Shown here: one piece after another, positions 1 through 9,180 of the stretch
Position numbering within the stretch: position 1 is the first letter of the stretch
How the letters are laid out: each line of letters starts with the position of its first letter
NCBI GenBank assembly: GCA_027886175.1
Contig: JAJNNQ010000127.1
Location: 124,001 to 188,000, forward strand
Direction of reading: 5' to 3'
Source of the DNA: Phylloscopus collybita
Taxonomy: Eukaryota; Chordata; Aves; Passeriformes; Phylloscopidae
DNA: 64,000 nucleotides
Translations under genes and position numbers: made by a program
Notes under the pieces: model-generated
Database searches by the model: none
Told to the model about the DNA's origin: nothing
What the model saw: only the letters and a program-made list of their open reading frames with translations

Positions 1-1452
1 TCCCAGGTGCAATCTACAACCACGTGGACGTTTGTCTGCCCTCGTAGTGCCAAAGGCCTCCTAAAAACTGACATCCGGAACGTGGGGTGGAGACTTTCTT
101 TTCCCATGGAAATGGGCCACCGTTTGTGTCTAATGCTATGTGCCTGCCACTGGGCTTATGCCTAGTAAAAACCCATACAAATGATGATATCTCCCAGTTG
201 GAGTCTACCACCAGTTGAAAGGTTTTTCTGCCCTTGTAATGCCAACGGCCTCCTACAAACTGACATCAGGAATCTGGAGAGGACGCTTTGGTTTCCCATG
301 GAAAAGGGCCACCCTTGGTGTTTAATGCTGTCTTCCTGCCCATGGGCATATACCTACTAAAATTCCCTACAAATGAGGATATCTCCCAAATGCAATTTCC
401 CACCAGATGGAAGTTTGTCTGCCCTTTTAATGCCAAAGGCCTCCGACAACCTGACATCAGGAATGTGCGATGGAGACTTTGGTTTCCTTAGGAAACGGGC
501 CACTGTTCCTGTCTAATTCTCTCTGCCTTCCGCTGGGATTCTGCCTACTAAAATTCCACTAAAATTCCATAGAAATGAGGATATCTCCCAGGTGCAATCT
601 ACAACCAGATGGAAGTTTCTCCTCCCTTATATTGGAAAACGCCTCCTACAAAGTGACATTTGCAACATGGGGTGGAGATTTTGGTTTCCCATCGAAAAGG
701 GCCACTGTTTGTGTCTAATGCTGTCTGCCTGCCAGGGGGCATATGCCTACTAAAATTCAATACAAATGAGGATATCTCCCAAACGCAATTTCCCACCAGA
801 TGGAAGTTTGTCTACCCTTTTAATGCCAAAGACCTCCTAAAAACTGACATCAGGAGCCTGGGTTGGAGACTTTGGTTTCCCATGGATATGGGCCACCGTT
901 CGTGTCTAATGCTGTTTGCCTGCCACTGGGGTTCTGCCTGCTGAAATTCCTCACAAATGAGGATATCTCCCTGATGCAATCAGCCACCAGACGGAAGTTT
1001 GTCTGCCCTTGTAGTGCCAAAGGCCTCTTACAAACTGACATCAGGAACAGGGAATGGAGACTTGGGTTTCCCATGGAAAAGGTACACTCTTCGTGTCTAA
1101 TGCTGTCTGCCTGCCACTGGGCTTCTGTCTGCTGAAATTCCATACAAATGAGGATATCTCCTCGATGCAATCAACCACCAGACGGAACTTTGTCTGCCCT
1201 TGTAGTGCCAAAGTCCTCCTACAAACTGACATCAGGAACCTGGAGTGGAGACTTTGGTTTCCCATGGAAATGGGCCAGCGTTCGTGTCTAATTATATGTG
1301 CCTGCCACTAGGCTTCTGCCTATTAATTTTCCACTTAAATTCCATACAAATGAGGATGTCTTCCAGGTGCAATCTACCACCAGATAGAAGTTTGACTGCC
1401 CTTGTAATGACAACGGCCTTTTACAAACTGACATCTGGAATCTGGAGAGGAC
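1..1452 (+). repeat. Satellite A, diverged monomers (~191 bp)
   Basis: Head-to-tail copies of a ~191-bp monomer. Landmarks recur in the same order in each copy: GAGGATATCTCCCAGGTGCA, then ATGGAAGTTTGTCTGCCC, GACATCAGGAAC, GGTTTCCCATGGAAA and CTGCCTGCCACTGGG. Some copies carry a short extra tract (CCACTAAAATT) in the AT-rich linker, which adds about 11-12 bp. Neighbouring copies differ at many positions, more than between the HOR units further right. I see no gene here. The right edge is the ERV-1 insertion site. Confidence 0.95.
1447..1452. repeat. Target-site duplication of ERV-1 (left copy)
   Basis: GAGGAC here is repeated at 5190-5195, on the other side of ERV-1. Removing the insert and one copy restores the normal satellite A sequence seen elsewhere (CTGGAGAGGACGCTTTGG). 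A 6-bp duplication is typical of alpharetroviral and betaretroviral integrases. Confidence 0.9.
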
Positions 1453-1630
1453 TGTTGCAGTGCCTGCCTGCTCTGGCCTGGCTCAGTGTCTAGCCTGACC
1501 TACCCGGCAGCTCTCGGCACGCCCCAACCAGTCACTTTGTGGGGGCTCGTGTCTTGTCACTGGATAACGCTGTCAAGGCCGGATTGAAGAAAGAAGGGAC
1601 TCTCTCTTGAATTTTCTAGGGAACAGAGGC

Positions 1631-1636
1631 TTTATT
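1631..1636 (-). terminator. Polyadenylation signal in ERV-1 LTR
   Basis: The minus strand reads AATAAA, downstream of the TATTAAA box and followed by a GT- and C-rich U5-like stretch. It is the expected 3' processing signal of the provirus. Confidence 0.6.
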
Positions 1637-1730
1637 CGGGGGCGGGGGGTAGGGGGTCAGGATGATCCCCCCAGCCACCCCAGGCTGGTGCCTCTGGAGA
1701 GAGAGACCCTGAGCCTGGGGTGGTGGGCGG

Positions 1731-1737
1731 TTTAATA
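1731..1737 (-). promoter_or_regulatory. Probable TATA box of ERV-1 LTR
   Basis: The minus strand reads TATTAAA, about 95 bp upstream of the LTR polyadenylation signal. That would put transcription start near 1700-1708. The assignment is by motif and spacing only. Confidence 0.5.
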
Positions 1738-2168
1738 CTACAATTCTGGGGTGGATTCTAAGTTACAGTTACTAATAAAACAATCTAAATACATCATGCT
1801 AAATTAAGTCATTTAGGTTCTAACAAATCTAGCACAAGTTTTGGGATGGGCCGAGAACAGTTTTGCAAAATGAATGGCTAGCTCTACTGTACTTCAAAGA
1901 TAAGAATTAAATGATGGACACGAGGATAATTATGCATGACAAAGGAGGTAAGGCAGGGGAGAACTAATAAAAGAAAGATTCTAAGCAGGGGCAAAGCTGT
2001 CCTAGAAACTCTTATTGGAACTACAAAAAGTTACATATTAAAACAAGCAATACATCTTAAGACAAAAGGGCTTTCTTGAATTTTGCAGACTATTCTAAAC
2101 CTAACAATAAAACTCTTCATGCTGAATTTTCAGCTAAGGCCTGCACATATTATTTTTGCAGAGTCATA

Positions 2169-2199
2169 CTTCCCCCTTTTTTTTTTTTTTTTTTTTTTT
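2169..2199 (-). other. ERV-1 polypurine tract with a 23-A run
   Basis: The minus strand reads 23 A residues, then GGGGGAAG, directly abutting the 3' LTR. This is the position and composition of the plus-strand primer of retroviral reverse transcription. The A run is unusually long and could have expanded by slippage after insertion. Confidence 0.8.
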
Positions 2200-2200
2200 G

Positions 2201-3577
2201 TTACTGATCTGGTGTGTAAACTTCTGAGCTATTTTCACTGCTGGTAACTTCGTCTAGCGGAAATTCGTTGGCTGGCTCTACTGAATGCACTGAATGCACA
2301 GAGGGGGTGGAAGTGGAAAAAACTGCATGCATGATCAAACTTTTTACTAAACTAAAAGCAAAGGCCACAACTAATACAATGAACAACACTAACAGTCCTG
2401 TTTTGATCCATGAGCTGGCAACTTTAGAAAGTCTGACACCTGAAAAGATGTTGTCAAACCAGTCTCCTATTTCTTCTTTGATGGAACTGACCATCCCTCG
2501 TAGCTGGTGGACAGATTTTCTGACGTCTTCTGCTTTAGATGATAGGTTGAAGCAGCAGAGTCCTTCGAACTCCTCGCACGAATGTTGATTCAACAAAAGC
2601 AAGTAATCAATGGCAGCTCTATTTTGGAGCGTTGCCCGTCTAGTTATCTGTTCGTCTGATAAGAGGTCACTTATAGCACGAGATGTTAAATTTGCTTGTT
2701 TAGCTACCCAACATTCTAATTGGCCTAATTCTCCCACAGACTTTGCAATTGAAACCCAAGGTAAAAAAACTGACAGGGCTGCTGCTTTTGCCCTGGACCA
2801 ATGGATAATTTCTGAATTGCAATCCGAATTAAGACTTGTCAAGTCTCTCTTCTGAACTTTTAGAGAGGAATTTTTCTTGTGCCAATTGAGAATTTGAGTC
2901 ATGTTAGGGGTAAAAAGGCTCAGCTTACTCAGAGTGCAAGGACCTCCAATGAGACGAGCTGGGATCCCAGTAAAGGCTCTGTCACTACAAACAAGGAAAA
3001 AACCTTTGGGAAGGGAAAGGGAATTGCTAGCAGAAAAAGTAAGGACATGAACAATTTTTGCACACCAATTTGTTGCCATATAAGAAATTTCAGCTTGTCT
3101 CAAATTGTAAAACGACTTTTCTTGCTCTTTGGGTGGGGTATACATAAATTGAACACAAAAAGGAGCTTTGGAGGACCCAAGGAGTTCTAATTCTTGGGGC
3201 TCCAGGTGGGGGCGGCCGAGAGACTGAGACCATTGTTTCCAAAAAGCAAGGGGATTTTTAACAACAGTAGAAGGGGGCTCATTTATTTCTTGAAACTCTT
3301 TAACTGCGCTAGGTTTCTGATTAAAACTTTGACGCTACCGGAGGAGTGGTTGAGGATACTCTTCTTCTTTTGCAGGGATCCCTACTAAGCAGGCAGACAT
3401 GGGATTTTGGGCTGAGGCTGAGGCTAGACAAATGTGATCTTGGCCTAGACTCTGTGCAAGGGTTTTCCACACATTGGTTTTTGGCTGTGGGACAATCCAG
3501 AAGAAAGCCAGGGTTGGCAAACTGAGCAGCATCACAAATGCAAACACTCTCGAACTACGAATTTCCATGCTGACCAC
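2201..3577 (-). pseudogene. env: ERV-1 env, alpharetrovirus-like, one nonsense codon
   Basis: This frame spans 459 codons, with a single in-frame TAG at 3335-3337. I read every codon from there to 3145 and found no other stop. The first part (3577-3338) starts with a hydrophobic signal segment (FAFVMLLSLPTLAFFWIV) and a surface-subunit N terminus with Cys-containing motifs such as CLVGIP. After the stop come the rest of the surface subunit and the transmembrane subunit. In the piece starting at 3145, LQNRAAID lies at residues 173-180, C190-X6-CC197-198 follows, and a membrane anchor spans about 247-270. The cleavage site is weak (KVQKR, residues 96-100). The Env is short for its class. The tail contains a small HSV duplication. 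The first Met is assigned from its position just upstream of the signal segment. It is inactivated by the stop. Confidence 0.85.
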
Positions 3578-3612
3578 CAGGCCTGTAGTTCTGTAACTTA
3601 AAAGAAAAGAAT

Positions 3613-3822
3613 TTAGTTAAACAAACACTGAAAACACTCAGCAAGAGGAAGCAGCTCTTCTGCTTCTTCCTCTTGCCAAAACATCCAGGAAGGAATACTA
3701 ACTGGACAAGAAGGCTCTGTGTCTGAACCTTCCTGTTCTTCATCTTTTTTTCTCTTTCTCCAGGAGGCGACAGCTGCCTGGGGCACTTTTGCTTCTGATG
3801 TTTTGGGGACATAGGGTCTCAC
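3613..3822 (-). CDS. Small ORF between pol and env of ERV-1, unknown function
   Basis: A 69-codon frame lies just after the end of pol and stops 36 bases before the env start codon. It has a basic cluster (WRKRKKDEE, around residues 21-29) followed by an acidic half. A second frame overlaps it on the same strand (3555-3812). I do not recognise the product. It could be an alternative env leader, a small accessory protein of the Rec or Rev kind, or a chance frame in the pol-env intergenic region. The basic cluster looks like a nuclear localisation signal, but that is suggestive only. Confidence 0.3.
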   Translation of the reverse strand: MRPYVPKTSEAKVPQAAVASWRKRKKDEEQEGSDTEPSCPVSIPSWMFWQEEEAEELLPLAECFQCLFN

Positions 3823-3837
3823 ACATCGGGAGGGAAT

Positions 3838-5110
3838 CTACCGCAAGCCGGTGGGAGTGGAGACACAGGCGTACCCGCGCCTCCAGGTGACTAAATCATG
3901 AGGACTCTGTATCCTCAAAGTTTCTGGATCTTTGACAAGGACCTTTGGCCTTTCATGGGGTTCTAACAGAGAGCTCCCTCGAAAGTGCCTTGTCACCGGC
4001 GGGTTCATGGTCTCAAAGGAACAGTTAAGAAAATTCAAAGTGAACAGAGCACGGGCCAATCTCACAGATGGTGGTTCAATTTTGAGGATTGGTTGCTGCT
4101 GACTGAGGGCTCTTTTGAGGTTAAGATGAGTCCTCTCCACAATTGCTTGGCCTGTGGGAGAGTGGGGAATCCCTGTTTTGTGTTTTACTTCTCATTGCTG
4201 TAAAAAGTTGCTGAATTCTTTAGATGTGTATGCTGGAGCATTATCTGTTTTCAAGGACTTTGGGATGCTTAATACAGCGAAAGCCTGGATAAAATGCTTG
4301 ATAGCATCTCCAGCTTTCTCTCCTGTGTGGGCAGATGCAAAAACAGCTCCTGAGAACGTGTCGACAGAGACATGCACGAACTTTTGCTTTCCGAAAGGGG
4401 CAAAGTGCGTGACGTCTGATTGCCACACTTCACAGCTGGACAAACCTCGGGGATTGACACCTGTGGGCAGAGATGAGATTGCACATTTGTTACATTGTGA
4501 ACAGTTGTTTACAATTGCTTTGGCTTGGTCACGAGTTAAATTAAACTGCCTGACCAGTCCAGGTGCATTTTGGTGATGGAGTTGGTGACTGATTCTTGCT
4601 TGCTCAAAGTGATTTGGCAGAGGAGCTATCTCCACGGTGGTGGCAAGAGCATCAGCTCTCTTGTTTCCCTCTGCAATGAATCCTGGGAGTTCTGTGTGTG
4701 ACCTGGTGTGCATCACAAAAAAGGGGTGTTCTCGGAGAGAAATAAGTTTCACGAGCTTAGAAAGCAACTGAAAAAGTGTGATGTTAGAGACTTCTTGCAG
4801 CACAGACTGTTCTGCTCTAGAAACTATCCCTGCTACATAACTGGAATCTGTCACTAAATTAAAGGGTTCAGAAAATTTTTCAAATGCTCTGACAACTGCA
4901 GCCAATTCAGCAACCTGAGGTGAGCCTTCCACCTCTGCAACATCAGATTCCCACTGATGTGAATCGGGATCTCGCCAAGTCATTACCGACTTGTGAGATT
5001 TACCCGACGCGTCTGTGAACACTGTCAGTGCATTGAGTGGCTTTCTGCTTTGCATAGTTTTCAGCTCTAAATGAAATTGGACATCAGCACTGAACATTTT
5101 AAACCTAAAC
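3838..5110 (-). pseudogene. pol: ERV-1 pol 3' part: RNase H and integrase, one stop
   Basis: The frame is open from the deletion junction (~5110; first Met at 5097) to 3838, apart from one TGA at 4192-4194. In the 301-residue part before the stop, RNase H acidic residues are D29 (in FTDASG), E64, D84 (in TDSSY) and D149. The integrase zinc-finger ligands are a His pair around 171-175 and C199/C202. The DDE core shows D228 (in WQSDVT) and D285 (in KTDN). The third acidic residue lies just past the stop, in the VERTH motif near 4138. The catalytic core is therefore cut by the nonsense codon. Reverse transcriptase is missing through the internal deletion. The segment GVNPRGL is shared with the ERV-2 integrase. 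Confidence 0.88.
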
Positions 5111-5189
5111 CTATTCTAAACCTAACAATAAAACTCTTCATGCTGAATTTTCAGCTAAGGCCTGCACATATTATTTTTGCAGAGTCATA
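5111..5189 (-). repeat. Remnant of ERV-1 5' LTR (79 bp of U3)
   Basis: All 79 bases match 2090-2168, the start of the 3' LTR. Identity stops at 5110/2089, where pol-derived sequence begins. The joint contains a repeated CCTAAAC, a possible microhomology. This marks the right terminus of the provirus and the 5' breakpoint of its internal deletion. Confidence 0.92.
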
Positions 5190-5195
5190 GAGGAC
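5190..5195. repeat. Target-site duplication of ERV-1 (right copy)
   Basis: GAGGAC, identical to 1447-1452. The satellite A monomer resumes in phase immediately after it. Confidence 0.9.
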
Positions 5196-8100
5196 GCTTT
5201 GGTTTCCCATGGAAAAGGGCCACCCTTGGTGTTAAATGCTGTCTGCTTGCCAATGGGCTTATGACTACTGAAATTCCATACAAATGCGAATATCTCCCAG
5301 GTGCAATCTAACACCAGATGGAAATTTCTCTGCCCTTGTGGTTCCAAAGGCCTCCTACAAATTTCCATCAGGAACCTAGTGTGGAGACTTTGGTTTCCCA
5401 TGGAAAAGGACCACCGTTCCTGTCTAATGCTGTCTGCCTGGCACTGTGGTTATGAGTGCTGAAGTTCCATACAAATGAGGATATCTCCCAGGTGTAATCT
5501 ACCACCGGGTCGAAGTTTGTCTGCCCTCGTAGTGCCAAAGCCCTCCTAAAAACTGACATCAGGAACGTGGGGTGGAGACTTTGTTTTCCCATGGAAATGG
5601 GCCACCGTTTGTGTCTAATGCTATGTGCCTGCCACTGGGCTTATGCCTAGTAAAATCCCATACAATGAGGATATCTCCCAGATGGAGTCTACGACCAGAT
5701 GAAAGTTTGTCTGCCCTTGTTATGCCAACGGCCTCCTACGAACTGACATCAGGAATCTGGAGAGGACGCTTTGGTTTCCCATGGAAAAGGGCCACCCTTG
5801 GTGTTTAATGCTGTCTCCTTGCCACTGGGCTTATGACTACTGAAATTACATACAAATGAGGATATCTCCCAGATGCAATATGCCACCAGATGGAAGTTTG
5901 TCTGCTCTTGCAGTGCCAAAGGCCTCCTTCAAACTGACATTCAGAACCTCACATGGAGACTTTGGTTTCCTATGAAAAAGGCCCACCGTTCATATTTAAT
6001 GCTGTCTGTCTGCAACTGGGCTTCTGAGTACTAAAATTCCACTAAAATTCCATAAAAATGAGGACATCTCCGAGGTGCAATCTACCGCCAGATGGAAGTT
6101 TGTCTGCCCTTGTAGTGCCAAAGGCCTCCTAAAAACTGACATCAGGAACATAGGATGGATAATTTGTTTTTCCATTGGAAAGGCCCACCGTTCGTGTCTA
6201 ATGCTGTCTGCCTGCCAGTGGGCATAAGCCTACTAAAATTACCTACAAATGAGGATATCTCCTTAATGCAATTTCCCACCAGATGGAAGTCTCTCTGCCC
6301 TTTTAATGCCAAAGGCCTCCTACAAACTGATATCAGGGGCCTGGGTTGGAGACTTTGTTTTCCCATGGAAAAGGGCCACCGTTCGTGTCTAATGCTGTCT
6401 GCCTGCCACTGGGCTTCTACCTGCTGAAATTCCATACAAATGAGGATTTCTCCCCAATGCAATCAGCCACCAGACGGAAGTTTGTTTGCCCTTGTACTGC
6501 CAAAGGCCTCCTAAAACCTGACATCAGGAACGTGGCATGGAGACTTTGGCTGCCCATGGGAAAAGGGCCACCGTTCATGTCTAATGCTGTCTGCCTGCCA
6601 CTGGGCTTCTACCTGCTGAAATTCCATACAAATGAGGATTTCTCCCCGATTGAATCAACCAGCAGATGGAAGATTGTCTGCCCATGTAGTGCCAAAGCCT
6701 TCCTAGAAACGGACATCAGGAACGTGGTGTGGAGACTTTGGTTTCCTATAGAAATGGGCCACTGTTCGTGTGTAATGCTGTCTGCCTGCCACTGGGCTTC
6801 TTCCTACTGAAATTCCACTAAAATTCCATAGAAACGAGGATATCTCCCAGGTGCAATCTACAACCAGATGGAAGTTTCTCTGCCTGTATGTTGGAAAAGG
6901 CCTCCTACAAAGTGACATCAGCAATGAGCGCGGAGATTTGGGTTTCCCATGGAAATGGGCCACCGTTCGTGTCTAATGGTGTCTGCCTGCCACTGGGGTT
7001 ATGCCTGCTAAAATTCCTCACAAATGAGGATATCTCCCAGATGGAATCCACCACCAGTTCGAAGTTTGTTTGCCCTTGTAGTGCCAAAGGCCTCCTAAAA
7101 ACTGACATCAGGAACCTGGGGTGGTGTCTTTGGTTTCTCATGGAAATGGGCCACCGTTCGTGTCTAATGATTTCTGCCGGCCATTGGGCTTCTGCCTACG
7201 AAAATTCCACTGAAATTCCAGACAAATGAAGACATCTCCCGGGTGCAGTCTATCGCCAGATATAAGTTTGTCTGCTCTTATAGTGCCAAATGCTTCCTGC
7301 AAACTGACATCAGGAATCTGGGGTGGAGACTTTGGTTTCCCATGGAAAAGGGCCACCGTTCGCGTCTAATGATGTGTGCCTGCCACTAGGCTTCTGCCTA
7401 TTAAAATTCCACTAAAATTCCATACATATGCGGATGTCTCTCAGGTGTAATCTACCACCAGATGGAAGTTTGTCTGCCCCTGCAGAGCCAAAGGCTTCCT
7501 ACAAATTGACATCAGGAACCTGGGGCGGAGATTTTAGTTTCCCAAGAAAAAGGGCTACCGTTCGTGTCTAATGCTGTCTGCCTGCCACTGGGATTATGGC
7601 TACTAAAATTACATACAAATGAGGATATCTCCCAGATGGAATCTACCAGCAGTTGGAAGTTTGTCTACTCTTGTAGTGCCAGAGGCCTCCTAGGAAATGA
7701 CATCAGGAACCTGGGGTGGAGACTTTGGTTTCCCATGGAAATGGGCCACTATTCATGTCTAATTCTGCCTGCCTGCCGCTGGGATTCTGCCTACTAAAAT
7801 TCCTCTAAAATTCCATACAAATGAGAATATCTCGCTGGTGCAATCTACCACCAGATGGAAGTTTGTCTGCCCATGGTGAGCCAAAGGCTTCCTACAAATT
7901 GACATCAGGAACCTAGGGCGGAGACTTTGGTTTCCCATGGAAAAGGACCACCGTTCGTTTCTAATGCTGTCTGCCTGCCACTGTGGTTATGACTGCTGAA
8001 GTTCCATACAAATGAGGATATCTCCCAGGTGCAATCTACAACCACGTGGACGTTTGTCTGCCCTCGTAGTGCCAAAGGCCTCCTAAAAACTGACATCAGG

Positions 8101-9180
8101 AACGTGGGGTGGAGACTTTGGTTTCCCATGGAAAAGGGCCACCGTTCGTGTCTAATATTGTCTGTCTGCCACTGGGCTTATGGGTACATACAAATGAGGA
8201 TGTCTCCCAGGTGCAATCTACCACCAGGTGGAAGTTTGTCTGCCCCTGTAGAGCCAAAGGCTTCCTACAAACTGACATCAGGAACGTGCAGTGGAGACTT
8301 TGGTTTCCCATGGAAATGGGCCACGGTTTGTGTCTAATGCTATGTGCCTGCCACTGGGCTTATGCCTAGTAAAATCCCATACAAATGAGGATATCTCCCA
8401 GATGGAGTCTACCACCAGTTGAAAGTTTGTCTGCCCTTCTAATGCCAACGGCCTCATACAAACTGACATCAGGAATCTGGAGAGGACGCATTGGTTTCCC
8501 ATGGAAAAGGGCCAGCTTTGTTGTTCAATGCTGTCTGCCTGCCAGTGGACACATGCCGACTAAAATTCCCTACAAATGAGGATATCTCCCAAATGCAATT
8601 TCCCACCAGATGGAAGTTTGTCTCCCCTTTTAATGCCAAAGGCCTCCTACAAACTGACATCAGGAGCCTGGGTTGGAGACTTTGTTTTCCCATGGAAAAG
8701 GGCCACCGTACGTGTCTAAGTCTCTCTGCCTGCCACTGGGCCTCTACCTGCTGAAATTCCATACAAATGAGGATATCTCCCCGATGTAATCAGCCACCAG
8801 ACGGAAGTTTGTTTGCCCTTGTACTGCCAAAGGCCTCCTAAAACCTGACATCAGGAACGTGGCCTGGAGATTTTTGGCTGCCCATGGGAAAAGGGCCACC
8901 GTTCATGTCTAATGGTATCTGCCTGCCACTGGGCTTCTACCTGCTGAAATTCCATACAAATGAGGATATCTCCACGATGCAATCAACCACCAGACGGAAG
9001 TTTGTCTGCCCTTGTCGTTCCAAAGGCCTTCTAGAAACGGACATCAGGAACGTGGGGTGGAGACTTTGGTTTCCCATAGAAATGGGCCATTGTTCATGTT
9101 TAATGCTGTCTCCCGGCCACTGGGCTTCTTCCTACTAAAATTGCACTAAAATTCAATAGAAATGAGGATATCTATCAGGT
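5190..9180 (+). repeat. Satellite A, diverged block before the HOR array
   Basis: About 20 monomers of the ~191-bp satellite. Several variants match monomers of the HOR units to the right but are less alike. For example, the monomer with the GGATAATTTG signature at about 6155 corresponds to those near 10234, 16294, 22151 and 36695. Some resemble 1-1452 closely: 8029 onward matches 1 onward. No gene is present. The block looks like an older edge of the array that escaped the last round of homogenisation. Confidence 0.92.

Larger units (their letters stand above)
1453..2168 (-). repeat. ERV-1 3' LTR (716 bp)
   Basis: The LTR is bounded on one side by satellite A and the target duplication, and on the other by a polypurine tract. 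On the minus strand it begins TATGACTCTGC and ends CACTGCAACA. Its first 79 bases recur exactly at 5111-5189, which proves the left terminus of the element. It holds a TATTAAA box and an AATAAA signal in the right order and spacing for a U3-R-U5 layout. The R region on the plus strand is rich in G and C runs (1638-1656). Confidence 0.88.
1453..5189 (-). mobile_element. ERV-1: internally deleted alpharetrovirus-like provirus
   Basis: A 3737-bp insert in satellite A, flanked by the direct repeat GAGGAC. On the minus strand it runs: 79-bp remnant of the 5' LTR (5111-5189), RNase H and integrase part of pol (3838-5110), env (2201-3577), polypurine tract, and a 716-bp 3' LTR (1453-2168). Gag, protease, most of reverse transcriptase and most of the 5' LTR are absent; the deletion runs from U3 straight into pol. 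The env transmembrane subunit has the LQNRAAID and CX6CC motifs found in alpharetroviral and gammaretroviral Env, and the 6-bp duplication fits the alpha/beta group. It cannot move on its own. Confidence 0.9.

Noticed and set aside
1638..1656. G-quadruplex in the ERV-1 LTR
   Set aside because: The G-rich stretch has three long runs separated by C and TA, which only loosely fits the four-run rule. Not strong enough to list as a feature.
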